Part shown: piece by piece, positions 44,351 through 52,863 of the stretch | How the letters are laid out: each line of letters starts with the position of its first letter | Position numbering within the stretch: the stretch's first letter is position 1 | NCBI RefSeq assembly: GCF_025770785.1 | Contig: NZ_JANZLA010000001.1 | Location: 62,001-126,000, forward strand | Source of the DNA: Cellulomonas sp. SG140 | Lineage (GTDB): Bacteria > Actinomycetota > Actinomycetes > Actinomycetales > Cellulomonadaceae | Direction of reading: 5' to 3' | Length of the DNA: 64,000 nt | Notes under the pieces: model-generated | What the model was told of the DNA's origin: nothing | Database searches by the model: none | What the model saw: only the letters and a program-made list of their open reading frames with translations | Position numbers and translations under genes: made by a program

Positions 44351-45042
44351 GCCGGCACCTGGGCGATCAGCGCAGCCCCGTCCTCGGCCGACAGCAGCTC
44401 GCACCGCTCCTCGTCGACGTGCAGCGCCCGGTCGGCCACGCCACGCACGAGCGCGGGGTCGTGGGTCGCGACCAGGACCGCGCCGCCCGCGGCCTTCTCG
44501 GCGCGCAGACGCTCCATCAGGCGCGCGTGCATCCGCCGGTCGAGCCGCTGCTCCGGCTCGTCCAGCACCAGGAGAGACCGCGGACGCGCGAAGCCGGCGG
44601 CGAGCAGCAACCGACGCCGCTGACCGGACGAGAGGGCCACCGGCAGGGCCCGTGCGTGCTCGGTGAGGCCGAACTCCTCCAGCAGCTCGTCGACCCGGTC
44701 CCAGGCGTCTCGCACGCCGTGACCGCGTGCGACCAGGTACAGGTGCTCCGCGACGGACAGGGACGGGAAGTAGGCGTCGTCGTCGAGCACGCTGGACACC
44801 TGCGTGCGGAAGCCGATCTCGCGCTCGTCCACCTCGGAGCCGAAGACCTCCAGCCGGCCCTTCACCGGCTCCAGGAGCCCGATCACGGCGCGCAGCACGG
44901 TGGACTTGCCGGCGCCGTTCGCCCCGACGAGCGCAAGGGCACGGCCGGGCTGCAGGGTGAAGGTGACGGGTGCGCACACCGGGGCGCCGCCGTAGCCGAC
45001 GAGCAGGTCCTGGGCGCGGACGGCGGGCACGGGTTTCGGCAC
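44347..45042 (-). CDS. ABC transporter ATP-binding protein
   Basis: The product has about 231 residues from GTG 45042 (VPKPVPAVRAQDLLVGYGG); a longer basic N-terminal extension is open but unlike the family. Walker A is GANGAGKSTVLRAV, signature LSSGQRRRLLL, Walker B LLVLDEPEQRLD, and the switch His is in VATHDPAL. It pairs with the permease at 42710 through a 4-bp overlap. The substrate is unknown. Confidence 0.9.
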   Translation of the reverse strand: MPKPVPAVRAQDLLVGYGGAPVCAPVTFTLQPGRALALVGANGAGKSTVLRAVIGLLEPVKGRLEVFGSEVDEREIGFRTQVSSVLDDDAYFPSLSVAEHLYLVARGHGVRDAWDRVDELLEEFGLTEHARALPVALSSGQRRRLLLAAGFARPRSLLVLDEPEQRLDRRMHARLMERLRAEKAAGGAVLVATHDPALVRGVADRALHVDEERCELLSAEDGAALIAQVPA

Positions 45043-45136
45043 GACGGTCAGGGTAGACCGAGCCGACGGCCGTCCCGTGGGCCGGTCGGGCGGCGCCCGG
45101 GCGTGGGTGGCACGGGTGCCCTCCCGGCTGGCGCGC

Positions 45137-47407
45137 TCAGACCCGCTCGAGGAACTCCTCACGGTCACCGGTCAGCCGGTCGGCGATCGCGGAGTCGAGC
45201 GGTGGCCAGCTCCGCAGCTCCGGGTCGTCGGCCACGAACCGCGTCGCATCCGCGCGGGCGCGTTCGATCACGTCCACGTCGCGGGCGACGCGGAGCAGTC
45301 GCAAGGAGCTCGTCCCGCCGGACTGCGCCGCTCCGAGGACGTCTCCCTCGCGGCGCAGCTCGAGGTCGGCGGCCGCGAGGGCGAACCCGTCGGAGGTGGT
45401 GGTCAGCGTGGTCAGCCGGTCCCAGGCCGGTGTCCCCTCCGTCGCGTGCGAGACGAGCAGGCAGGTGCCGGGCGCGGTGCCGCGGCCTACCCGACCACGC
45501 AGCTGGTGCAGCTGGGACAGGCCGAACCGGTCGGCGTCGAGGACCACCATGACGGTGGCGGCCGGGACGTCGACGCCGACCTCGATGACGGTCGTGGTGA
45601 CCAGCACGGGCACCGTCCCGGCGGCGAAGTCGGCCAGCACCTGGTCCCGGGCCTCCGCCGGCAACCGGCCGTGCAGCAGGCCGACGCGCACGCCGGCCAG
45701 CTCAGGACGGTTGCCGAGGTCCTCCGCCACCTCGAGCACGGCACGCAGCGGTCGACGCGGACCGGCCGCGCCCTCGTCGTCGAGCAGGTCGGCGCCGTCC
45801 AGCTCCGCCTCCGGCGACGGGGCCGACGCGTCGTCGGGATCGATCCGGGGGCAGACGACGAACACCCTGCCTCCGGCGTCCACCTGCTCGCGCACCAGGG
45901 CCCACGTCCGAGCCATGTAGGCGGGTCGGTCCGCCGCCGCCATGAAGGTGCGCACGCCGCTGCGCCCGGCCGGCACCTCCGCCAGGACCGACGTCTCCAG
46001 GTCCCCGAACACCGTCATGGCGACGGTCCTGGGGATCGGCGTCGCGGTCATCACCAGCAGGTGCGGGGTCGCCTGCGCCTTGGCGCGCAGCAGGTCGCGC
46101 TGCTCGACGCCGAAGCGGTGCTGCTCGTCCACCACCACCAGCCCGAGGTCGGCGAACTGCACGGTGGAGGAGAGCAGCGCGTGCGTCCCGACGACGATCC
46201 CGGCCCGGCCTCCCGCCGCATCGGCGAGCGCCTCCCGTCGGACCGCCGCCGGCTGGGAACCCGTCACCAGCGTGACGCGGGTCGCCACGTCCGCGCCGCC
46301 GAGAAACCCTCCCTCCGCCAGGTCGCCGAGGAGGACCCGGAGGGTCCGGGCGTGCTGGACCGCCAGCACCTCGGTGGGAGCCAGCAGTGCCGCCTGCCCG
46401 CCGGAGTCGACCACCTGGAGCATCGCGCGGAGCGCCACCACCGTCTTGCCCGACCCGACCTCGCCCTGCAGCAGCCGCTGCATCGGGTGGTCGCCGGCCA
46501 GCTCACGCGACAGCACCTGGCCGACCTCACGTTGACCTGCCGTGAGGGTGAACGGCAGCCGGGCGTCGAATGCGTCGAGCAGACCCTCCGCGCGACCGGG
46601 GCGCCGCACGGCAGCCTGCTGCGCCGCCCGCACCCGCCGGCGGGCCAGCTCGGCCTGGAGGACGAACGCCTCCTCGTACCGGAGCCGGTCCTGCCCACGT
46701 CGCCAGTCGGCGTCCACGTGCGGCTCGTGCACGTCCGTCAGCGCCGAGCGCAGGGTCCCGAGGCCGTGGTCGGCCCGTACCCGCGGCGGCAGCGGATCGA
46801 GCACGTCGTCGTCGTCAAGACCGGCGAGCACCGCGCGGATCGCCTCCCGGATCTTCCACGACTCGATGCTCTTCGACGCCGGGTAGATCGGGATCGGCCA
46901 CGCCGCCTCCTCGCGATGCCGCTCCTCGTCCAGGTCGTCGCCCAGGAGCGTGAACGCCGGGTGCAGCAGCTGCAGCTTGGGGCCGTAACGGCTCACCGTG
47001 CCGGTGAACATCGCCCGCCGGCCCGGCAGCAGCACGCCCTCGTGGTACTTCAGGGCGCCCGGTCTGGCAGCGAAGAACCCGAGGTCGAGGCGACCGCGCC
47101 CGTCGGTGACCACCGCCTCCAGCAGTCCCCGGCCCTGTCGGGTGGTCCGCAGGGTCGCCTGGACCACCTGGGCGACCACCGTCACGTGCTCGCCCTCGCG
47201 GAGGCCAGTGAGGTCGGTCAGCTGCCCGGGTTCGGCGTACCGGCGCGGATAGTGCCGCAGCAGGTCCCCCACCGTGTGCAGGCCGAGTCCCCCCAGCGCC
47301 TTGGCCGGCCCCTTCGACACCACGGCCGTCAGCGGACGGTCCAACGGGCGGTCGGAGCGCACGGCCGACGCACCGATGCCCGATCCCCCGCTCGAACGGT
47401 CGGCCAC
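45137..47407 (-). CDS. recG: ATP-dependent DNA helicase RecG
   Basis: This 756-residue helicase restarts stalled forks. GTG 47407 begins 1 bp after the stop of the upstream DAK gene; earlier in-frame starts would overlap it. The wedge/OB domain (about 50-200) precedes Walker A GEVGSGKTVVAL, DEQH box VVVDEQHRFGV, motif III MTATPIPRT, and motif VI QLRGRVGRGTAPG. ERFGLVS-type C-terminal features are partly kept (EGDVLGAAQSG). The gene order rpmB-DAK-recG-rsmD-coaD is widely conserved. Confidence 0.96.
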   Translation of the reverse strand: MADRSSGGSGIGASAVRSDRPLDRPLTAVVSKGPAKALGGLGLHTVGDLLRHYPRRYAEPGQLTDLTGLREGEHVTVVAQVVQATLRTTRQGRGLLEAVVTDGRGRLDLGFFAARPGALKYHEGVLLPGRRAMFTGTVSRYGPKLQLLHPAFTLLGDDLDEERHREEAAWPIPIYPASKSIESWKIREAIRAVLAGLDDDDVLDPLPPRVRADHGLGTLRSALTDVHEPHVDADWRRGQDRLRYEEAFVLQAELARRRVRAAQQAAVRRPGRAEGLLDAFDARLPFTLTAGQREVGQVLSRELAGDHPMQRLLQGEVGSGKTVVALRAMLQVVDSGGQAALLAPTEVLAVQHARTLRVLLGDLAEGGFLGGADVATRVTLVTGSQPAAVRREALADAAGGRAGIVVGTHALLSSTVQFADLGLVVVDEQHRFGVEQRDLLRAKAQATPHLLVMTATPIPRTVAMTVFGDLETSVLAEVPAGRSGVRTFMAAADRPAYMARTWALVREQVDAGGRVFVVCPRIDPDDASAPSPEAELDGADLLDDEGAAGPRRPLRAVLEVAEDLGNRPELAGVRVGLLHGRLPAEARDQVLADFAAGTVPVLVTTTVIEVGVDVPAATVMVVLDADRFGLSQLHQLRGRVGRGTAPGTCLLVSHATEGTPAWDRLTTLTTTSDGFALAAADLELRREGDVLGAAQSGGTSSLRLLRVARDVDVIERARADATRFVADDPELRSWPPLDSAIADRLTGDREEFLERV

Positions 47408-47408
47408 C

Positions 47409-48983
47409 TCAGTCCACCCCGATCCGCCACGCCGGTCCGAAACCCACCGGACCGACCGGCACCGCGTCGAGGTCCGGGAACCGGTCCGCGAGCGCCCCGA
47501 GCACGGCGGCACCGTCCCGCAACGGGTGCGCGTGCTGGAGGGTGACGGCCTGCGCGGACGGCAGCTCGGCGACCAGCCGGTCCACGGCGCTCACCACGTC
47601 GTCGACGCCGTCCGCCGCCACGACGTCACAGCTGCGCAGCCGGAGCAGTGCGGCGCGCGCCTGCTCGGCCCGTCCCACCCCCACGCCGGCGTGGGTGCCG
47701 AGCAGTGCGAGCGACGCGACGGCCGTCCGCAGCACCCCCACCGCCGTGTCCACCACCTCCACCCGCACCCCGGGGAGGTCGCGGCCGCCGCCGGCCGGGT
47801 CGAGCAGGAGCCGGGCGGCTGCCGCGGCCTCCTCGGTCCCGGGGAGCACCACCACGTGGTCGGAACCGGTGTCGGCGGCCGCGCGGACCAGGTGCACCGC
47901 GTCCACGGGCGCCTCCGGGCACTGCACCACCACGACCGCGCCGCCGGTGGCGAACCAGCCCGCTGTCGCGGGTGACGCCGTACCGATCACCACCCCGAGG
48001 TCGTCACCCGCGGCCACCTGGGCGGCCGCCCCCTCGACGAGCCGCACCACCACCTGCTCCCGCGTCCCGGCCGTCCCGCCCGCCTCGATCGCGGCCGCCG
48101 GCAGGTCGGTGTGCACGTGCAGGTGCCACAGGTCGTCCGCGCCGACCACGGCGACCGAGTCGCCGACCTCGCCGAGCGCCGCTCGCAACCGGTCGCCCAC
48201 CGCGGCGTCCGGCTCCGAGGGGCGGACCAGCATCATCACCTCGAACGTGCCGCCGAACCCGGGTGCGTGCCGAGCACCCGTCCGTGGGCCGCCCACCGGG
48301 AGCCAGTCCGGCGCACCGGTCAGCGGAGCCGGCTGGTGGCCGGTGGGCGTCAGGAGTGCGCGCTCGAGCGCCTCGAGCAGCACCAGCAGGGCGCAGGCGC
48401 CTGCGTCGACCACACCGGCCTGCCGCAGGACCGGGTTCCCGGCGCTCACGTGGCGCAGCTCCGCTCGCGCCTCGCGAAGGGCGGCGCCGAGCACCTGGAC
48501 CGCCGGCCGGCCGTCCGCGGCCGAACGGCTCGCACGCTCGCCGACCAGGCGCGCGACGGTGAGCACCGTCCCCTCCTGCGGCAGCGCGACAGCGCGGGCG
48601 CTCTCGGCGGCTGCGCGCACCAGCGCCCGAGCCAGCAGCTCGCCGTGCGTGCGCGCGGCGCGGTCGGGTGCAGCGTCGGGGACGTCGCCGAGCCCGGCGG
48701 CGAACCCCTCGAGGTACTGGCTGAGGATGACGCCGGAGTTGCCGCGCGCCGAGCGCACGCATCCCAGGGCGAACGCGCGCGCGACCTGCTCCGCGTCCGC
48801 GGACTGCGGCGCCCGCGCTGCCGCGGCTGCACCCCCGGCCAGCGTCAGCCGGACGTTGGTGCCCGTGTCCGCGTCCCGCACCGGGAAGACGTTCACCGCG
48901 TCGATCCGGGCTGCCGACCACGCCATCGCGTCGACGGCAGCCACGGCCCAGGCCCGCACCGCGGTGCCGTCCAGCTCCTCCAT
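47409..48983 (-). CDS. DAK2-domain (DhaL/FakA-like) kinase-family protein
   Basis: The product has about 524 residues from ATG 48983 (MEELDGTAVRAW) after GAGGGAGG. The N-terminal DAK2 domain (1-200) has ARIDAVNVFPVRDADTGTN, SARGNSGVILSQYL and AGVVDAGACALLVLLE. The usual metal motif is NVFPVPDGDTGTN, so here Pro became Arg and Gly became Ala while the Asp residues stay. A DegV-like/FakA C-terminal part follows. FakA phosphorylates fatty acids bound to FakB; whether this protein does so is inferred from the domain. Confidence 0.86.
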   Translation of the reverse strand: MEELDGTAVRAWAVAAVDAMAWSAARIDAVNVFPVRDADTGTNVRLTLAGGAAAAARAPQSADAEQVARAFALGCVRSARGNSGVILSQYLEGFAAGLGDVPDAAPDRAARTHGELLARALVRAAAESARAVALPQEGTVLTVARLVGERASRSAADGRPAVQVLGAALREARAELRHVSAGNPVLRQAGVVDAGACALLVLLEALERALLTPTGHQPAPLTGAPDWLPVGGPRTGARHAPGFGGTFEVMMLVRPSEPDAAVGDRLRAALGEVGDSVAVVGADDLWHLHVHTDLPAAAIEAGGTAGTREQVVVRLVEGAAAQVAAGDDLGVVIGTASPATAGWFATGGAVVVVQCPEAPVDAVHLVRAAADTGSDHVVVLPGTEEAAAAARLLLDPAGGGRDLPGVRVEVVDTAVGVLRTAVASLALLGTHAGVGVGRAEQARAALLRLRSCDVVAADGVDDVVSAVDRLVAELPSAQAVTLQHAHPLRDGAAVLGALADRFPDLDAVPVGPVGFGPAWRIGVD

Positions 48984-49243
48984 GGACCTCCCTCTCGTCA
49001 CGGCCTACCCTGCCCGGGACCGCCGACATCGCGACCGCCCGCGCCATTTTGGACCCCACCGGACCGTGGGCTAGTCTTGTCCGGTTGTCCGGCCGGTCCG
49101 GACCACTGGTGGTGCCCGGCTCGGCTCCCATCGTCTTGTGACGGTGCCGGCGGCCGTGCGGAGCGCCCCACCTGGCGGACGGAGCTCGACCTCCGGCCCG
49201 TCCGGCCCTCGAACCATGCACCACTGAAGACCAGGAGAAGATC

Positions 49244-49435
49244 GTGGCTGCCAACTGCGACGTCTGCGCCAAGGGCCCGAGCTTCGGGCACTCCGTCTCG
49301 CACTCGCACATCCGCTCCAAGCGGCGCTGGAACCCGAACATCCAGCGCGTGCGCGTGGTCGTGGCCGGCACGCCGAAGCGGCTGAACGTGTGCACCTCGT
49401 GCCTCAAGGCCGGGAAGGTGCAGCGCGCGGTCTGA
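49244..49435 (+). CDS. rpmB: Large ribosomal subunit protein bL28, zinc-binding form
   Basis: This 63-residue protein starts at GTG 49244 after AGGAGAAG. CDVCAKGPSFGHSVSHSHIR, then RRWNPNIQRV and CTSCLKAG, give two CxxC pairs, so this is the C+ paralog. It is divergent from the DAK2 gene and followed by a strong terminator, so it is monocistronic. Confidence 0.97.
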   Translation: MAANCDVCAKGPSFGHSVSHSHIRSKRRWNPNIQRVRVVVAGTPKRLNVCTSCLKAGKVQRAV

Positions 49436-49454
49436 CCGACCGGTCGAACGTCGC

Positions 49455-49487
49455 CGAAGGCCCGTGGGCTCAGCCCGCGGGCCTTCG
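49455..49487 (+). terminator. Terminator of rpmB
   Basis: A 15-bp stem (49455-49469 with 49473-49487; one G-U) surrounds the loop TCA and ends in CCTTCG. It begins 20 bp after the rpmB stop. It is nearly symmetrical, so it may work on both strands. Confidence 0.85.
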
Positions 49488-49597
49488 TGCTGCCCGGGAA
49501 CGTCGATCCGGGCGCGTCGAGCCGCCCGTTCTCGTGCCTCAGCACTTCCCCGTGCCGAGGCTGCCACCGCCACAGGACGCTGTGGCATCGTGAGCCC

Positions 49598-50119
49598 ATG
49601 GAGCAGCCCGACGAGGTGGTCGTCCGCCCGGCCGACGTCCACGACGCGTCCGGAATCGCCGAGGTGCACGTCCGGTCCTGGCAGGAGGCCTACGCCGGCA
49701 TCGTCCCTGACTCGTACCTGGCGGACCTCGACCCGCACGAGCGCGCCCCGGTCTGGGCGGACCTGCTGAGCAGAGGCCCCGCCGACGACGTGCGGACCTG
49801 GGTCGCGGTGGTCGGCGACCGCATCGTGGGCTTCGCATCGCTGGGTCCCGGCCGCGACGAGGACAGCCGCCGCGCGGACCGCGAGATCTACTCCATGTAC
49901 CTGTCCCCCGAGCAGTGGGGCCGCGGGGTCGCACGGGAGCTGATGCGCACCGTGATCGCGGAGGCCGGCGCCGGCCGGCGCCTCGTCCTCTGGGTGATGG
50001 CGGACAACCAGCGTGCACAGCACTTCTGGCGCCGCCACGGGTTCCAGCCGGACGGCATCGAGAAGTACGAGGACGTCGGCGGTGCCGAGCTGCTCGAGGT
50101 GCGCTACCGCCGAGGCTGA
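49598..50119 (+). CDS. GNAT-family N-acetyltransferase
   Basis: The 173-residue product from ATG 49598 has VVVRPADVHDASGIAEVHVRSW at the N-terminus (motif C). Motif A, for acetyl-CoA binding, is MYLSPEQWGRGVARELMRTV, and LWVMADNQRAQHFWRRHGFQPDG is motif B. The fold is complete. The substrate is unknown. It is convergent with thiL, with 4 bp between the stops. Confidence 0.9.
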   Translation: MEQPDEVVVRPADVHDASGIAEVHVRSWQEAYAGIVPDSYLADLDPHERAPVWADLLSRGPADDVRTWVAVVGDRIVGFASLGPGRDEDSRRADREIYSMYLSPEQWGRGVARELMRTVIAEAGAGRRLVLWVMADNQRAQHFWRRHGFQPDGIEKYEDVGGAELLEVRYRRG

Positions 50120-50123
50120 CGGG

Positions 50124-51101
50124 TCAGCCGCCGAAGTGGTCCCACCCCGGCGCGACGTCGGGCACGGCGCCGGCGACGAGCACCCCGGGACGGCCGCCGT
50201 GCGGCACCGGGCGCACGTGACCGACCACGCGGAACGGCTCCGGGAGCACGGCGTCGGGCGGGAACGTCGCGAGCAGACCGTGGTCCTCGCCGCCACCCAG
50301 CACCCAGCTGCGGGCCGGCTTCCCGAGCGCGCCGGCGGCATCGGCCAGGCGGTCCAGGTCGTCTCCGAAGGCGTCCTCCGCGAGGTCGAGGTCGATCACC
50401 ACGCCGCTCGCGCGCCCGACCCGACCGGCATCGCGCAGCAAGCCGTCGGACACGTCGATCATGGAGCTGGCGCCCGCACGAGCCGCCGCCGGCCCGGCGT
50501 CCAGCGGTGACGTCGGCCGCAGGTAGGCCGCCACCAGCTCGTCGTCCAGGTGTCCCCGGCCCGCGAGCAGCAGGTCGAGGCCCGCCGCCGACCAACCGCG
50601 GACGCCGGCGTGCGCCACCACGTCGCCCGCCCGGGCACCGGACCGGCGCACCGGCGCCGCACCCTCGAGGTCACCGTGCGCCGTCACGCTCACCACCACG
50701 ACCGGACCACCGGACAGGTCGCCGCCCACGACACCCACCCCCAGCGGTGCGCACACGGCGGCGAGGCCCTCCGCCATGCCGACCGCCCAGTGCACCGGCA
50801 GGTCGCCCGGCATCACCAGGGCCACGACCAGGGCCGTCGGCCGCGCGCCCATCGCGGCGACGTCGGCGAGGTTCTGGACGGCGGCCCGCCGGCCGACGTC
50901 CATCCCGGACGACCAGTCGCGCCGGAAGTGCTGGTTCTCCACCAGCACGTCGGTGGTGACCACCACCCGGCCGTCCGGGGCGTTCACCACGGCGGCGTCG
51001 TCGCCGGCGGCGATCAGCGTCAGCCGACCCCGCGGGAGCACCGGGACGATGCGACGGAGCAGCGCCTCCTCGGAGAGGTCACGGACGAGCAGGTCAGCCA
51101 C
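50124..51101 (-). CDS. thiL: Thiamine-monophosphate kinase ThiL
   Basis: The 325-residue product has the AIRS/PurM-like fold: AAGDDAAVVNAPDGRVVVTTDVLVE, GRRAAVQNLADVAAMGARPTAL (metal and ATP site), GGDLSGGPVVVVSVTA and IDVSDGLLRDAGRV. It phosphorylates TMP to TPP, the ligand of the thiC riboswitch at 13.5 kb. It has no visible riboswitch of its own. It is divergent from the DUF3515 gene, 29 bp apart. Confidence 0.95.
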   Translation of the reverse strand: MADLLVRDLSEEALLRRIVPVLPRGRLTLIAAGDDAAVVNAPDGRVVVTTDVLVENQHFRRDWSSGMDVGRRAAVQNLADVAAMGARPTALVVALVMPGDLPVHWAVGMAEGLAAVCAPLGVGVVGGDLSGGPVVVVSVTAHGDLEGAAPVRRSGARAGDVVAHAGVRGWSAAGLDLLLAGRGHLDDELVAAYLRPTSPLDAGPAAARAGASSMIDVSDGLLRDAGRVGRASGVVIDLDLAEDAFGDDLDRLADAAGALGKPARSWVLGGGEDHGLLATFPPDAVLPEPFRVVGHVRPVPHGGRPGVLVAGAVPDVAPGWDHFGG

Positions 51102-51130
51102 GGCGGCCCACGCTAGCGCTACGGTGGCGT

Positions 51131-51661
51131 GTGCCCCTCCCGATGCCCGCCTGGCGGCGCCGTGCCGTCCTGCGGACCTCCGCTCTGCTGGGTGCCGCCG
51201 TTGCCGCCGGTTCCCTCGCGGGCTGTGCGAGCACCGTGCCCGTCGCCGTGGCGACGCACGCGACGGACCCGGTGTGCGCCGACGTCGTGCTCAGCACCCC
51301 GGACGTGCTCGGTCCGGGGCTGCACCGGCTTGCGACGTCCGCACAGGCCACCACGGCCTGGGGTACCAAGCAGGCGCCCGTCGTCCTGAGGTGCGGCGTC
51401 GAGCCGCCGGGGCCGACCACCGAGCGGTGCGAGACGATCCAGACGCCGAACGGTCCCAGCATCGACTGGCTCGTGATCCCGGCCGATGCCGCCGCCTCGA
51501 GCACGGGCGCGCCGACCGACTGGACGTTCGTCACCTACGGACGCGTGCCGGCGGTCGAGGTGCACGTGCCGGCCGAGGTCGCCGCACAGCGCTCGACGTC
51601 GTTCCTCGACGCGCTGGGACCGGCGATCGCGCGGACGACGAAGGAGCGTTCCTGCGTCTGA
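51131..51661 (+). CDS. DUF3515-family lipoprotein
   Basis: The product has 176 residues from GTG 51131; ATG 51143 is also possible. RRRAVLRTSALLGAAVAAGSLAGC is a twin-Arg-like signal ending in a lipobox (LAGC), shown here by its ends RRRAVLRTS and SLAGC. The mature part has paired Cys residues (VCADVVL, LRCGVEPPG, ERCETIQ, ERSCV), so disulfides are likely. DUF3515 proteins sit between thiL and ddl throughout actinobacteria. Function is unknown. Confidence 0.85.
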   Translation: MPLPMPAWRRRAVLRTSALLGAAVAAGSLAGCASTVPVAVATHATDPVCADVVLSTPDVLGPGLHRLATSAQATTAWGTKQAPVVLRCGVEPPGPTTERCETIQTPNGPSIDWLVIPADAAASSTGAPTDWTFVTYGRVPAVEVHVPAEVAAQRSTSFLDALGPAIARTTKERSCV

Positions 51662-51698
51662 CCGGCGCGACGGACGACCGCCCAGGGCGCGGCCGTGC

Positions 51699-52823
51699 TC
51701 AGCGCAGGCCGGTCGGCCGTTCGAGCGCGAGCCGCAGGAGCTCGTCGACCAGCGTCGGGTAGTCGGTGCCCGTCGCCGCCCACATCCGCGGGTACATCGA
51801 GAACGGGGTGAAGCCGGGCATCGTGTTGATCTCGTTGACCACCACGTCGCCGTCGGGCGTGACGAACACGTCGACGCGGGCCAGACCCTCGCAGCCCACG
51901 GCGTCGAACGCCTGCACCGCGATCGCCCGGACCCGCTCGATGACGTCCGCGGGCAGGTCGGCCGGGCACTCGAGGCGCACGCTCGCCTCGTCGAGGTACT
52001 TGGCCTCGAAGTCGTAGAAGGCGTGCCGGTGGTCGGTGACGACGATCTCCCCCGGCAGCGACGCCCGGGCCGGCCTGCCGTCCGCACCGCCCAGCACGCC
52101 GCACTCGATCTCGCGACCGACGATCGCCGCCTCGACGACGACCTTCGGGTCGTGCTCCGCCGCCGCGCGGATCGCCGTCTCCAGGTCCGCCCAGTCGTCC
52201 ACGCGGCTGATGCCGAGGCTGGACCCCGCACGCGCAGGCTTGACGAACACGGGCAGGCCGAGCTCCTGCACGCGCGCGACCACACCCGCGGGGTCCCGGT
52301 CCAGCTCGCCGGGACGCACGACGCGGTACGGCCCGACGGTCAGCCCCTGACCGGCGAAGACCAGCTTCATCATCTGCTTGTCCATGCCGACCGCGGAGGC
52401 GAGCACCCCGGCCCCGACGTACCGGACGTCGGCCAGCTCGAGCATCCCCTGCAGCGTGCCGTCCTCACCGAAGGGGCCGTGCAGCAGCGGGAAGACGACG
52501 TCCACGGTCCCCAGCGCCTCGGCGACCCCGCCGCGCAGCACCTGCAGCTCGCGGTCGTCGACCGCCTGGGGCAGCAGCACGCGCGCCGGCGCGTCCGTCA
52601 CCTCCGGCAGCCTGCCGCCGGTGATCACCCAGCGGTCCGGGTCGTCGTCCACCGGCACCCACCGACCGTCACGGGTGATGCCGACGGCGAGCACGTCGTA
52701 GCGGTCGCGGTCGATCGCGCGGAGCACGCCCCCTGCGGTGACGCAGCTGATGGGGTGCTCGCCGGACCGACCGCCGAACAGCACCATGACCCGGGGGCGG
52801 CGCGGGGCGGGAGTGGCGGACAT
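51699..52823 (-). CDS. ddl: D-alanine--D-alanine ligase
   Basis: This 374-residue ATP-grasp enzyme makes the D-Ala-D-Ala ending of peptidoglycan. VMVLFGGRSGEHPISCVTA, LHGPFGEDGTLQG, VFVKPARAGSSLGISRV (ATP site) and VVNEINTMPGFTPFSMYPR (metal and substrate site) are all intact. It is divergent from the PLP enzyme gene, 40 bp apart. Confidence 0.96.
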   Translation of the reverse strand: MSATPAPRRPRVMVLFGGRSGEHPISCVTAGGVLRAIDRDRYDVLAVGITRDGRWVPVDDDPDRWVITGGRLPEVTDAPARVLLPQAVDDRELQVLRGGVAEALGTVDVVFPLLHGPFGEDGTLQGMLELADVRYVGAGVLASAVGMDKQMMKLVFAGQGLTVGPYRVVRPGELDRDPAGVVARVQELGLPVFVKPARAGSSLGISRVDDWADLETAIRAAAEHDPKVVVEAAIVGREIECGVLGGADGRPARASLPGEIVVTDHRHAFYDFEAKYLDEASVRLECPADLPADVIERVRAIAVQAFDAVGCEGLARVDVFVTPDGDVVVNEINTMPGFTPFSMYPRMWAATGTDYPTLVDELLRLALERPTGLR

Positions 52824-52863
52824 CGCGCCGACCCTACCCCGAGCCGCGGGCTACCCTGCGCGG

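Noticed and set aside
42710-44977. A frame joining the permease with the upstream ATPase region
   Set aside because: The N-terminal part lies in another frame of the ATPase gene. The membrane protein begins at GTG 44350.
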